Shown here: positions 23,141 through 34,547 of the stretch, piece after piece
How the letters are laid out: the number at the start of each line of letters is the position of its first letter
How positions within the stretch are numbered: the stretch's first letter is position 1
Position numbers and translations under genes: made by a program
The notes under the pieces: model-generated
What the model was told of the DNA's origin: nothing
The model's input: only the letters and a program-made list of their open reading frames with translations
Databases searched by the model: none
NCBI GenBank assembly: GCA_963457665.1
Contig: OY735216.1
Location: 45,571,825-45,635,824 of the forward strand
Reading direction: 5' to 3'
Length of the DNA: 64,000 nucleotides
Source of the DNA: Thysanoteuthis rhombus
Lineage: Eukaryota; Mollusca; Cephalopoda; Oegopsida; Thysanoteuthidae

Positions 23141-23232
23141 CTCTTTAGCTCAGTGGTAAGGAGCGGCTGCCCAATATGATGGTGGGAGCAACAAATAAGT
23201 TTCAAAATAAAAAACGCAATTTATAATCGTAA
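23141..23232 (+). mobile_element. tRNA-like box A plus right end of the same inverted-repeat family
   Basis: CTTTAGCTCAGTGGTAAGGA is a very good tRNA-type box A (TRGCnnAGTnGG). It is followed about 70 bp later by AAAACGCAATTTATAATCGT, the right terminal repeat of the elements at 22.8 and 53.5 kb. There is no full tRNA cloverleaf and no intact box B, so this is not a tRNA gene. Confidence 0.6.
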
Positions 23233-23444
23233 AAATATATATATATTTTTTTTTTATATTTCTATATACATATCAATATATTCATATACGCATATATATT
23301 TATACACACACATATATATATATATATTTGCATACACAAATTTGCATATATATATATATATATTCAAATATATATCCACATATACATGTAAATATGCATG
23401 TAAATACGTGTATAACATAAATACATATGATATAGATATACATA

Positions 23445-23483
<39 letters not shown>

Positions 23484-23560
23484 AAATCTTTATGTTAGAT
23501 ACTACGTTCCCATCCTATTATCAATAAAATAATAAAAAAAACACTTTGAAATAGAAATGA
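23233..23560. repeat. Imperfect (TA)n-rich stretch
   Basis: Alternating TA runs with ATAC/ATGTA interruptions, longest at about 23,448-23,481. No gene. Confidence 0.85.
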
Positions 23561-23980
23561 CCATTTTGGCCCTGCTCCCTCATATCTCCCTGTCCCTCTC
23601 ATCTAAGATGGGCCAAACACTCACAATGATAATAAACAGACACCCTTTGAGCCTGCCTCTCACAGAACTATCTCATTTTAAACAAAATGTTCCTTTCACC
23701 TCCACAGATACAAACAACTCTCCTACTGCTCCTACTTGACAACTGAGCAACACAGAAATAACCCCATTTCAACAGCAAAATTTTCCGTGAACCTGCTACA
23801 AATTCTTTTTTTCTGAAAAAAGAAGGCCGATTCCTGCTGAAATGCATCAAAGCATGCCCATGAAGTTTATAATAAAAATTCAAGTATAACACGTACCTCT
23901 TCTACTTTCAATTGTCATTTTCATCAACATTCTGTCGTACCACTTCACATACACAACACACACATATGTATATGAATATT

Positions 23981-24016
<36 letters not shown>

Positions 24017-24019
24017 TAT
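23561..24019. other. Unassigned stretch upstream of the RT/GIY-YIG element
   Basis: Contains a (TA)n run at about 23,984-24,013. 23,560-23,900 is of average composition and could include the N-terminal part of the adjacent retroelement, but no known motif is visible. Confidence 0.4.
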
Positions 24020-25560
24020 TCTAGTGGTAGGGTCGTAAATTTTTCTCATCTTGGATTTAAAATCCCACCACTAGATTAACCCCACTAAATCGCAGATAGG
24101 AAAATTGGCAAGAACATACCAGAAAACATAATCTATAGCATCAAATCTAACTACAACTAAATCAATGGACAAAACAAATGATACCATTTGCTGGTTTAGT
24201 TACATCAATAAAAGAACAACTGTGCATTTGCACAGTTCGCTACCCTTCAATATCCAAAGGAATCTTTGAAGATACCATTGAATTCGCAAGGAGATTCACC
24301 AACATCAATAAAAACGAAAAAGAAATTCTGAACTTTTCAATATCCAAAAATAGCAGACTAAAAAACGACCTTTTCGGTTTTGATATTTCGATGGGAAGTC
24401 TTGATTCAGCCGAGATGTCGGACTTGATTGGTTTGTACATTTTATTCGACGTTACTTGGAAATTAGATTTCAAATATATAGGACTCTACTGGGACGATGG
24501 CCTACTAACTGTAGAAAATATCAGTGTGCAAAAATGCAAAAAAAATGTGAAAAAAATGAAAAATACTTTATTGAAGAGATGAAAAAAAAGGCCAACGTAT
24601 ACATCACACATTCTTTTAGATGTTAATCTGAATGATAACACTCACAAACCCCGTAGGAAAAGAAATTCTGAACTTACATGTATTAACGTAATCTAATCAG
24701 CCTAACAAAATCATAAAAACAATATCTCTAAATCAATAGAAACTTGGCTAATATACAATTCCTCAAACGAAATAATATTCAACAATGTTGGAAAAAATAC
24801 ACTGAAGCCCAGAAGCTCAGCAAATTTACCGACACTAGCTTTAATTACGATGAAAAAGTGGAATCCAGTCGAGTCAAACATAGCAACAACAAAAACGGTA
24901 ATGTCAGAAAAATCATCTGGTATACATTGCCATTCAATCTACTAGTGTAAAGTATCATAGGGAAAATATTTTTCAAACTAATAGAAAAATAACCCCATAC
25001 AACCCACTGTATTTAACAATGACAAACTAATAATTAGTTATAGTTGTATGAACAACCTTCAAAGAATCATAACGAAGCATAACGATAAAGTAATGAGAAA
25101 TGATACCAGTAGAGAAAATATAGAAAAAACAGACTGCAATTGGACAAACAGCAACAGGTACCCTCTGCAAAAAATGTCTCAAATCGAATATTGTATATCA
25201 AATTGAAATATCAACAATAGATAAACCCATAGAAGCGAAATATTATACAGGAATATCAAAAACACCTTTTGAATTGAGATTAGCCGACCATATACTATCC
25301 TTTATAGACGATAAATACAAAACAATACATCAATATCCCAACATTACTGAGACCCAACAGACGGCAACCTCACACCCATAGTAAAATGGAAAATACTAAA
25401 ACAAACACAAATATATCAGAACATTGAAACCCCATGTCACCTATGCCTAAATAAATATTTAGAGTTCCTCACCTTTACTAATAAAAAAAAACAACAGATT
25501 TGCTCAGCAGAAAAAAATAAGTAGCTGTAAAATGTCGGTACTGCTCAAAATTTATATCAA
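24020..25560 (+). mobile_element. Penelope-like or related RT + GIY-YIG retroelement (degenerate)
   Basis: In broken frames the order is: INPTKSQIGK (about 24,080); a 134-codon RT segment with DISMGSLDSAEMSDLIGLY and YIGLYWDDGLLTVENIS (the catalytic YxDD is YWDD here); ILDVNLNDNTHKP; RKIIWYTLPFNLLV; GKIFFKLIEK; a cysteine pair region; SNIVYQIE; and a GIY-YIG-like EAKYYTGISKTPFELRLADH; then VKWKILKQTQIY and CHLCLNKYLEF. RT followed by a C-terminal GIY-YIG endonuclease is the Penelope-like architecture. From memory, this particular family is frequent in molluscs and cnidarians. Many stops, so inactive. Confidence 0.72.
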
Positions 25561-26195
25561 AAAACATGATTTAATACCCCAGGTATACATAAACCAACAC
25601 CTATAGTTTTTATTCTTCTCGTTATTATCAAAAATAGAAGTAGCAGAATTACATCCCAAGTAACTTATTACAACTAGCCAGGAACCCACTTCCTCTATGA
25701 AAGATGAAATACAGACGGAGATCAACAACTAAACAAGGAAAATAGAAAAGAAAATAAATATAAAAAGAATGAGACAAAGGTCTTCCACCCATAAAATTAG
25801 ACACACCCCAATAACGTTCTAAATAGGGGTCCAGATGAATAGAATCATTCTCGTGAAGAAACCCAAACATTGCAGAAACATAAACGTGTTAGTGTATCGA
25901 ATCCATTATTTCATCATAAATGTATATAGTGTATTGCAAAAAACTTTCCTCATAAGCTTCAAAATTGACTGAATGTTGACAAAAGATTTCTTCTCTTTCT
26001 ACATGACTTCAATGTTTCAATCTTGTTTCAAAATGTTTCATCAATTTATATCAATCAATCCATTAATACTGATTTTGTTCCAAATTCTAATTTTTTTAAA
26101 TTTACATTAAATAAACCCTTTTTTTTTTCAGAAAATCTATCGAGCACATTTTGCACTCAACTTTGCGCATAAAAGCGGGATATATACCAGCATAT
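25561..26195. other. AT-rich region, nothing recognised
   Basis: Possible 3' untranslated part of the preceding retroelement. No hammerhead-like motif was found here, in contrast to the other two Penelope-like copies. Confidence 0.4.
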
Positions 26196-26665
26196 TAACA
26201 CGACCTTCTCACTACAAGACTTTAATCATACTAAATACTTCTCTCACACCGCAATACTTCATTCATTTTAAATGCTGCTCTCACCCTGAAATACCTGATT
26301 CTTACTAAATACCCCTCTCACGCCATAATAACCCATTCATTCTCAATAATGCCCACACATTCAAATACCTGATTCTTACTAGATACCCCTCTCATACTAC
26401 AATAACTCATTCCTTTTGAATGAAACTCTCACACTAAAATACCGGATTCTTACTAAATAACTCTATCATACCGCTATTGCCCATTCATTCTCAAAACCTT
26501 TTTCACACTAAATTACCTCAATACTAAATACTTCCCTCGCGCCAGAACAAATCAATAATTCTGAATACAGTTCCCACACCACAATACCTTATTCATACTG
26601 AAATACCTCACTCAAATCACAATAGCCGATTCATTTGGAATATCACTTTCATATCGCAATAACTA
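26196..26665 (+). repeat. 37/74-bp minisatellite
   Basis: Units of the type AATACCTGATTCTTACTAAA-TACCCCTCTCAC alternate with CAATAACCCATTCATTCTCAATA. CTGATTCTTACTA recurs at 26,295 and 26,369 and, as CGGATTCTTACTA, at about 26,442, giving a 73-74-bp period made of two roughly 37-bp halves. It decays towards both ends. Confidence 0.87.
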
Positions 26666-28080
26666 AAAATAGCAGAGTTTATTGATGAAAGCACCAATTA
26701 ATCATAAATACTCCATTATGTATACAAGTATGGTGTTTTGTAATCGGTAAAAAATATTTACAATTTGTTGATTCCTCAATGTAAAATAATACGACTGAAA
26801 AAAAGATTTAAAATAAAGTCGTGGTTCGGAGTACGAAAAAGGATTTTAATCCCTCCACTATACTCCATTAGAAATTTATTTGAAAAGCAAATCACATTGT
26901 CAGAGGACATTCTTCCTATCATCCAATGCAGCAGTTCCCAATCACCGGGCCGCCGACGGCTGACCTGTGCTTGGCTTTAAAGCATGTGCTACTTGGCCAC
27001 AAGCATACGATTTGATTTCTTAGTAAAATAAAAACAAATTAATTTCGGTGGACTTTAATGGTATATTCTTTAGAAAGCCCCTTTTTAAAACGAAATTAAG
27101 TGCATTAGTCATTTGTAAGTGACTTATACTCGCTTTATCAACCATATTCTTGTAGTAAGTCTGTGCACCTGCCAGTCGATCTGAAAGAATATCGTCAATA
27201 TTGAACCGTTCAGTGGCGCAAAAAGGTTCGAGATTCCCTATCTAAATATAGAGGCGAATAAGCAAGTGTATTGAACCTATGAAAAGGAACTGAAAAATGC
27301 AAGAATTGGGTTGATAACTGCTCACTCACAAGTTAGCTTAAGCAAAAAGAAACAACTTTATTCTACTTCATTTTGGCGTCCTTGGCGAACAAGTCGTTTC
27401 TAGTTTACAAAATTCTCAATTCAATTCAAGTTCATCACACTTTGCATAATTGCACAGTATATCCACCCACCTAAGCCATCGAAGACAATCTTTTCCTTCA
27501 CCTCTGATCTCCCATCCGATGCTCAACGTAGCAAATCAGCCAATCAGGAGAAAGGAAGATTTCTTCTGATGCCCTCTCGTCCAAATTATGACTATTGCAA
27601 CAGTTAGGAACACACGACCTTCTTGTCTAAATACGACGCAACATTCTTGTTCACAAAAGAGACATCCACGGCAACAATAAAACATTCCAGAAAGCATGCT
27701 TATCATGACACACGAAAAGGTTTTGCAATAGTATTAAGATATTGCAATGAAAGAAGGAGTATTTTATGATTTCCTGCAGCGATCACACTTGCAGATTCGC
27801 CAGGCCTGCTGCAAAAGATATTTTGGCAATCAAGAGCGCATTCCAAATCATCATCCACTTGGGCGATGCCTCGTCACTCTTTACGCTTAGGATTGGGTGT
27901 TGGGCTACCATCTCCAACCAGTAAAACGTACTGGTTATAGATTCCACAGCAGCAGGTCCCAGCGAATTTCCCAGCGATAAATTGTTCGGGAAGATTCCTC
28001 GTTAGATGGTGAAAGCCTTCGGGAAGCCAGTTGGCCAAACAGCCTTTTAGCGGTAAAGGAAAAATCAGGATAGGAATCTG
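26666..28080. other. Unassigned region; possible hAT-type end near 26.93 kb
   Basis: AGCAGTTCCCAATCACCGGG near 26,929 resembles the CAGnGGTTCCCAAnC end of hAT MITEs, but no opposite end was found. The remainder to 28,080 shows no gene. The long minus-strand frame at 27,874-28,344 overlaps a LINE tail in the opposite sense and has no domain of its own. Confidence 0.35.
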
Positions 28081-28087
28081 GAACATC

Positions 28088-28325
28088 ATAACCCCGTTCG
28101 AGTGCATGACATAAGCTCGTGAGGTGGACTGGAATTCATAAAGGGAAAAAGGGAGAGTTGGGAGACCGGAGCAGACCTGGAAAAGATCAGTTTTAAACGA
28201 TGTAAAGACATACCGAATTCCACGAGTCCAGCTAAGGGGGTTGCTCAAGAACTGGTGTGGCATGGTTGCAGTCCTATGTCCAACAGAGAACCAACAAACA
28301 AACAAACAAACAAACAAACAAGACG
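28088..28325 (+). mobile_element. LINE 3' end with (CAAA)n tail
   Basis: The plus frame reads KGRVGRPEQTWKRSVLNDV, then VQLRGLLKNWCGMVAVLCPT and a stop-poor run into CAAACAAACAAACAAAC. GRP-x-TWRR-V-x-D...W--LV--LC is the recognisable C-terminus of several LINE polyproteins (jockey/RTE/CR1-like), and a short microsatellite tail is normal for such elements. The family differs from the other LINEs in this window. Confidence 0.55.
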
Positions 28326-29161
28326 AATCGGGTACCAAAGCCACTGAGAATGAGAGAAGTCTATCGTCAAACCGAAACGTCTCATCAGGTTATCCCTGAC
28401 GATCCCCTCATTTATGCCTAATGTAATAATAACTTCCTCAAAAATGATCGGATTTCCAAAGGGCCAATCATAAAAAAAGAGAATGATTTACTGAACTACA
28501 TTAGGGCCCGCCTCAGATTCTGTCTACTGAAAAGTGCTTTAATTGCAATCAGATGTCTCCGGGGAAAGAGAACGAGAGAAAATACATGACCCATCTCCAC
28601 TCATTTCATCCAATTGACATTAGCAACGGAGAATAATTGCATCCTTATGTAACATATTAAAAATAATAAACGTGAAATATCTGTTACAGATATCTAAACT
28701 TACATGCACTCAATAAAGAAAAGTTGAATTGAGAAACGGGAAAAATGAATTATTCTTAATTAATAACTTCAAAAGAGAGAAAAATGAAAGCTGCTTCCTC
28801 TCCTTGATGGATTTAAACTCGTTCAAAAGACTTCATAAGTTTGTATTTTCATGAAAAATACGAGATTTCCTTATTTGAATATAGTTGATTATTCGGGTAA
28901 ACCAGGAAAGATAGGCGTGTCTGCACTTGTTGTAGTAAAAGCATCCGTTTGGACTCCTTAGTAGGTCTCTCCCTCAACTGAGTGCATGCTTTTCAGGTTC
29001 AGAATGGTGTTATTAGCACCATATTTCTACAGGTTGCCCGTAGACAGACCCGTGCAAAACCGATGAAAGTCTCAAGCCGGATGAGAACCGTAGACCCCAT
29101 TTCAAACTGGTCATTAAATATTTGTGATCAGTGTCAAATACACATGATTTATGTATAATTA
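28326..29161. other. Unassigned region
   Basis: No gene recognised. A GAAACGTCTCATCAGG word at about 28,374 superficially resembles a hammerhead fragment but lacks the rest of the core. Confidence 0.4.
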
Positions 29162-29236
29162 TTCACATCCTGGGGAAGGTCTATGTCCAATGACGGACGT
29201 TGAAAGGTTGATGATGATGATGATGATGATGACACG
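29162..29236 (+). mobile_element. RTE-like LINE extreme 3' tail with (TGA)n
   Basis: TGGGGAAGGTCTATGTCCAA-TGACGGACGTTGAAAGG followed by TGATGATGATGATGATGATGATGA. This is the stop region and trinucleotide tail shared with 17.6, 37.1, 59.9 and 60.25 kb; only the last 75 bases of the element are present (strong 5' truncation). Confidence 0.78.
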
Positions 29237-29639
29237 TAGTGTACATAATGTATAAACAAATAACCAAACAGGATAAGAGAATTAGAAGGATTTTTCTTCA
29301 AACAGAGGTAAATAATCTTTTTCAAAATGTATATAAGACAGTAGATTACATTACTGTAATGAGAAGCAGTAAAAACAATAATACATTTATGTTTCTTCCG
29401 TAGTCAGAACCTCTCTACGTTAATCATTAATGAACCTTCTTTGAAATAATAATATTTGGTGCAAAAGGCCCCTCTCACAACATCAATATACTTTATGAAA
29501 GTGTCCCTCCATTACCTCTACCAGGGGGTAACCCCCCCCCTTCAGAATCGTAGGCCCATACTAGCTAACTCACCTGCTGCCAGGGTTGCCAATATTGTCT
29601 TGCGTCAACATTTGGTCTAGGAAGTTTGGACATTCCCAA
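29237..29639. other. Unassigned stretch
   Basis: AT-rich, with a C-rich patch GGGGGTAACCCCCCCCC near 29,525. No gene recognised. Confidence 0.4.
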
Positions 29640-29670
29640 ACTGCTTTTCGAAAGATGATGGCAATGTATC

Positions 29671-30297
29671 TAATAGGTCTGCAACGATACGTTTTTCCAC
29701 GATACAATATCTATCATGATATTTTACTCGCAATGCGATATGTATCGCGATACCAAATGAGGTCAGAGTAAAAAAATTAAAAAAAAAAACAACTCCCGAG
29801 AGAAAAAGAGTTAAAGAAAAATTCGACGTAAAAATCTGCTGTCAGAATATGAGACCAGGAGAAAAAATAAATCCCCTTAAAAAGTGTTATGAGAATATGA
29901 TCTCCGATTAAAATGTACGGATGTTCAAAAGAAACAGGTTAGTCTATAAAATGTATAACTGGAAATATCCCCCCACCCCACACACACACACATCATTTCT
30001 GCACTGATACACTACTGTTGAATTTTTTAAATGTCAACTGGTATTTGGTACTTGCCGTAAGATTGTAAATAAGATTTTGAAATAGTCAGGACTTAGATGT
30101 AATTTATGGAAAATTGTTTATGCTTTTTTCCATTAAAAAATTTGGTCTTTTTTCAACCTATCAAAAAACAATTTTAGATTTTTGATGAACTAAAATATCG
30201 TTTGTATCATTAAAGATATTTTGTGTACTGATATTCACCAAAATGAAAAAAATATCGCTATACATCGATGCACTGGTGAATCGTTGTAGCCCCCAAA
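29671..30297. mobile_element. hAT-like MITE (AACGATAC/ATCGATG type)
   Basis: The left end AGGTCTGCAACGATACG and right end (reverse complement) GGGGGCTACAACGATTC are inverted. Just inside them are ATCGTGATA and ATCGATGTATAGCGATAT words typical of a widespread hAT-derived MITE type. Flanks TATCTAAT and AATCTAAT are candidate 8-bp target duplications. The flanking host sequence (CGAAAGATGATGGCAATGTA, then TGACTCACCAGGGGAGACC) is found uninterrupted at 31,405-31,450, so the empty site is visible in this same window. Confidence 0.72.
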
Positions 30298-30359
30298 TCT
30301 AATGACTCACCAGGGGAGACCCTCTAACCCCAGGAGAATTCTAACCTGATCCAACTGCA

Positions 30360-30930
30360 ATTAATTTTTACGCCACCCTTCAGATGTGAATCATAAGAAA
30401 AGAGAGTCTCTGCTATTGGTAGCTTCTTCCGGTGGTCCCAGAAGTTGTTGCAGCCTTCTAGCTCGATTGTTGCAGATTATACGCATGGTGCGAACTCACT
30501 TATCCAGCAAGTTAGCTAGCCAGATCAACTTGGAAACTGAAGAAAACTATTTTGAAGTTATTGTGACAGTTTTGGTTGACCTTTTCTAATGAAAATCGAA
30601 GTTCCAACTCGATTCTGAACCTTGGAAATGAAAAGAAATTCCACATTCTGGTAGTATGGACACAACTAGATCTTGGCGCAAGCAGATCATTATATGGTCA
30701 AGAGAAATATACGCACCCGACAATACAAGATACCATGACATTCATATTTACCTGAAATTTTATATACCAACTTTTCGGCAATTTTACGCCTTCTTTTCAT
30801 CTTCGATGGAATCACGACGTTTCGGAAGATTCATTTCTACGGCCCTCTTCAGTTGTAAATTGTAATATGCTCAAGAAAAGAGAGTCTCTCATATCAGTTT
30901 CTCCTTCCGATAGTTCAAAGCAACAGTTTT
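30360..30930 (-). repeat. Tandem hammerhead-bearing repeats (Penelope pLTR-like)
   Basis: Two direct repeats about 480 bp apart share AAGAAAAGAGAGTCTCT (30,395 and 30,873), each preceded on the plus strand by a CCCTTCAG / CCCTCTTCAG word that is the reverse complement of a hammerhead CTGAAGAGGG core. On the minus strand the distal copy carries one good core (30,811-30,852) and immediately after it a worn second one (GAAAAGAAGGCG...GCCGAAAAG at about 30,766-30,803). Tandem terminal repeats with hammerheads are a known feature of Penelope-like elements; no coding part is attached here. Confidence 0.6.
30811..30852 (-). ncRNA. Hammerhead-ribozyme-like motif (copy B)
   Basis: On the minus strand: CTGAAGA, then GGGCCG...CTTCC (stem II worn), GAAA, ACGTCGTG. 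The CUGANGA and GAAA core boxes are intact, with the expected short CGU stem III segment, but stem II pairing and stem I are weakened. Probably inactive. Confidence 0.55.
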
Positions 30931-31309
30931 TTTGTCTTTTTAACGATATCACACAGAAAATCTAACCGTAAAGAGCAACGCTTGTAAATATTTTTTTTCC
31001 AGGTTATAAAAAAATGAGATAACCTATTTAACACGTGTTTAAAAACTTATGATCAAGATGTTTTTAAGAACGTAAAAACAATCTTCAGAAAATTTTGAAA
31101 AACATCAAAAGATATTATTGATATAAGATGAAGAGATTTTGATCGCCCTATATGTCTTCAAGTTGGACAAGATTCTATTACAAATCCGACTTGAATTTCA
31201 AATTCATTCAATGATTATTTTATATCAATAGCAGATGATATCATTGAAAAACAAAATAATAGCATATAATTAGATAGAGACTTTCTATTGAAAAGACTTC
31301 TTAAAATGT
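30931..31309. other. AT-rich stretch before the LINE
   Basis: May belong to the 5' part of the LINE polyprotein beginning at about 31.3 kb, but stops in all frames prevent a firm call. Confidence 0.35.
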
Positions 31310-32775
31310 AATTGAGGGATTCACTGAAATTGGAATTAAATCGATTATCTCAACCCTGATATTCAATAAAGCTCATGGGTCTAATAGCATTCATACCTAT
31401 ATTCTCCTTCCGAAAGATAAAGGCAATGTATTTAATGACTCACTAGAGAGACCTTGTATCCTGATCAGAATCTACAAGTTTTTATAGGACACTCAGTGCA
31501 TATAATCTCTTCAATTAGGATTTTGCAAAAAACATATAATGCCTTAATCTATGTAACAGAAAATATCAGATGAATTCTTAATAACAAAAATATTGCTTTT
31601 GGTGTTTATGTAGACCTTCAAAAATCTTTTGATATAGTTACCCATGATACAAAGCTTGACCATTATGGTGTCAGCAGATTTGCAAATGATTAGGTTTTTT
31701 CATATTTAAAATAATCGCTCGCAAAATATCTAAAAATTGGGATTTAAATCAACTACAAAACCGATATAACATGGTATTCTTCAGGGGCCAATTTCTTGGT
31801 CCACTACTTTTTCATATTTTTCATATTTACACTAACGATCTATACTATCCAATTACAAGTAGCAAAGACAATCATTTAGTTGATGAAAGGTATATTCTTA
31901 TTATTGACAATCCGACCAAATCTATCAATACAAAATTTATCCAAAAATCATTTAATACTGATTTAAAAGTCCTCTATAACTGGTTAATTACTAATAGAAT
32001 CTTACTTGCGTTAAAACAGGTATAATATATTTTCATAGACCTTGAGGAAAACGGCTTGATCTAAAGATAAAAATGAATAGAATCTTTCCATCCAAAAATA
32101 TTAAATATCTTTGGATCTACTTTGCTGAGACCCTCAATGGTAGATTCCCTTGTGGAATTCTAAGCAAGAAATTGAAAAGAGCAAATGACATGTCATATAA
32201 AGCCAGACACTATATCAATGCTGTAGATCCTAAACCTTTGTATTATGCTATTTTTTCATCTCATTTTACATTTGGTTGCCAAATATGGGGACAAATCTGA
32301 AGCGTCTAGAACAAAAATATTTCTAAATTGCAAAACTGACCTATTTGCATAATATCCTTTCTGACTTTCGTATAGATTGTAACTCTATGCATGTGCTTCT
32401 CAACATCCACAAACTTGAAAATGAAACGGTGTTGCAAAATTGTTTACTGGTGTAAGACTCATTAAATAAGGTATCCACATTTTGTTTCAAGAGTATCTTA
32501 GACGGACGAAAGAAATTCATTCATTCGGTACAAAAGGCTTCAATTTAGGATCCTTCAATGTTCTGTATCGCATAACAACTAGATACGGATTAAATTCAAT
32601 CATCAAAAAATGCATTTCTGATCGGAAGAATACCATGAAAAATGAAATGAATTTCAAGATTGAGGTACTTAGCTTATAACGACTCAAACTTAAATCTAAT
32701 ATCAAATTGAATTTTATTCAATCCTATATTTAAATTTGAATTCAACTGTACATCAGTATTTGATTCTTTTTATGA
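31310..32775 (+). mobile_element. CR1/L2-type LINE, RT to C-terminus (degenerate)
   Basis: In shifting frames: FNKAHGSNSIHTYIL (fingers), NKNIAFGVYVDLQKSFDIV (31,590-31,640, the first catalytic-aspartate region), HYGVSRFAND, GPILGPLLFHIYTNDLYY (31,783-31,845), LYNWLITNRILLAL, KNIKYLWIYF, LKRANDMSYKARHYINAV, YYAIFSSHFTFGCQIWGQ, and finally RTKEIHSFGTKGFNL and TTRYGLNSI. This is the order of the RT palm, thumb and C-terminal domain of CR1/L2/jockey-like LINEs. The catalytic FADD box is not clearly preserved. At least ten stops or frameshifts. The most complete LINE in the window, but lacking the endonuclease. Confidence 0.85.
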
Positions 32776-32984
32776 TTTTTTATGATGTATTCTTCATCGA
32801 CATACTCTCCCTACCCGTCAATAATCACTTAGTTCCTCCACAATCTGACTTTGAAGTAAATTCTGACGAATAATTTTCAATTAAATGAAAAATGCATAAG
32901 TATAGATAATGCTCATATATTAGAATACTGCATGGGCATTACCTCCCACAAACTGGAAGAATATTGCATATGAGAAAAAATGTA
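32776..32984. other. Unassigned spacer
   Basis: AT-rich junction between the LINE and the next retroelement; nothing recognised. Confidence 0.4.
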
Positions 32985-33080
32985 ACACCAGCAACGCTTG
33001 CAGTACAACTTGTTATGTAATTTTTAAGATGGAAACAATTTCATTTTCTTTTTTTGTTAAACAAAGAATTCTGCCTCCAG
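32985..33080 (-). repeat. Inverted terminal repeat of Penelope-like element 2 (left)
   Basis: CAGCAACGCTTGCAGTACAA-CTTG at 32,989-33,012 is the exact 24-bp reverse complement of 34,588-34,611. The similarity continues weakly through a TTTGTTAAACAAAGAATTC word that matches AATTCTTTGTTAAACAAAG at 34,550. Inverted partial copies of the terminal repeat at the 5' side are characteristic of Penelope-like elements. Confidence 0.8.
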
Positions 33081-33261
33081 TATCTATTGAGCAGAGAAGA
33101 AAAGTATGATCACTAATATATGTCGTGGCTCAGTATGTCGACTCCTGAGTCTTTTCTTGACTGATATCCTAAAACCAACACCAGGAAAAACATAATCCCA
33201 TGTGAGGAACTAAGCCCATTTCATGGAATTTTTTTAAGAGGCACACATCTCATCATCAAAA

Positions 33262-34380
33262 ATGGCGTGCTTTGATTTTGATAGTCTACTTGATGAAGCA
33301 CTTACGGAGGAATCCTTGCAGATTCTTCGTTACAAACCAGAAAACGAGTTTGGTCAGAAAACCTACACTTGCGTCTCCATTAAAGATTTAATGAAGATGT
33401 TGACTTTTTATGAAATATCCACTTATTTCCAGTTTAGATATCACCAAGAAGAGGGCCTTGCTATGAGATCCCCACTTTTACCAGTGATTTCTAATCGGTG
33501 CTTGGAATTTTTAAAGATCTACCCCTAGGTTCTATTCTGTTAAAGCTTTCAGTCTGACAGGTACATAGATGATATGTTTATTATATTGCCGCACCAGGAC
33601 GACGTAGAAATCGACCAGAACTTTGATTCACGATGGAGAAAGAATGTTACGACAAACTTCTTTTTCTGAATGTCTTCGTGACTCATAAACAAGGAAGATA
33701 TAGCACGAACGTGCACAAAAAACCTATCACACATGAGGTTATATTTGAATTTTAAATCTGACGATTCTTTCCGTATAAGGGAGCACTAGTTAGCTGCCTT
33801 CAACACCAGAACCTCGTCATCAGCAGTAATCCAACGATTCTGAGGGTAGAATTAGGGGAAATTAGTAACACCATCCAACATGACAACTACCTTTCCTATT
33901 TCAAAGACAGGAAATAGAAGGAGAACGCAGAGTACTATTAACTACGTAGCAACAGTAAAAGTTCCTTATTTGTGAGGCGTGGCGGCAGAGATCCAAAGGG
34001 TTTGTCTTCGCTATAACATAAGGTAAAACTACCCTTCACAACTTCCTTACTAAGGTTAGAAAAGTTTGGAAAAAAGATTGCGTGTATAACATACAATACA
34101 TATACTGGGAAAAACATATAAAGGGGAAAAAGGCTGCCAACTTGAAGTTGGACTCCGAAAACATAAGAAAACAATAGCTGAGAGGGCAGCCGAAAAATCA
34201 GGCATGGCGGAACAAATATGAAGTGAGAAGGCTACGCATTATCTCTCCCATGGGATGAAGTCCAGATTATTGTAAAAGAATATCTTTGGAGATTGACGAA
34301 GCTTGAAGTGGTCCGCATATTTCGGCTTTTCAAACGAATCCATGGACTTGTACGAACTTAAACACGATGTGGTTTTCTTT
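33262..34380 (+). mobile_element. Penelope-like retroelement 2, RT and endonuclease region (degenerate)
   Basis: A first frame of 88 codons runs MACFDFDSLLDEALT to TYFQFRYHQEEGLAMRSPLL and PVISN, corresponding to the RT motif QxxGxxMGSPLSPxxAN with substitutions. Then, after a frame change, TYRYIDDMFIILPHQ (catalytic YxDD = YIDD, about 33,556) and FLNVFVTHKQGRY (FLD motif with N for D). Next come THLYLNFKSD, VPYL-GVAAEIQRVCLRYNI and, near the end, HYLSHGMKSRLL. The order fits Penelope/Poseidon-type elements; the final stretch covers what remains of the GIY-YIG region. Multiple stops, so inactive. Confidence 0.8.
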
Positions 34381-34547
34381 ACTTACTAAAAAAACAGATG
34401 TTGAATAACTCAAATGTGTATACTTTTTTTTCTGGCGGGGGGATTACCTGTTTTACTTCCGGTATGGTCAAGTACCTATACCAAACGCTGGATTAATTGC
34501 AAATTGATTATCATAAATCTCCTTTCTGCTAGTCAGAGACACGAGAC

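Noticed and set aside
23141..23190. tRNA gene (excellent box A TAGCTCAGTGGTAAG)
   Set aside because: No acceptor-stem pairing, no intact box B and no cloverleaf; better explained as part of the inverted-repeat family.
27874..28344. 156-codon minus-strand frame
   Set aside because: The opposite strand carries a recognisable LINE C-terminus (GRVGRPEQTWKRS) ending in a CAAA tail, so this frame is its shadow.
28370..28410. Hammerhead in the order GAAACGTC ... CTGACGA
   Set aside because: The two boxes occur near each other but no compatible stems I-III could be drawn.
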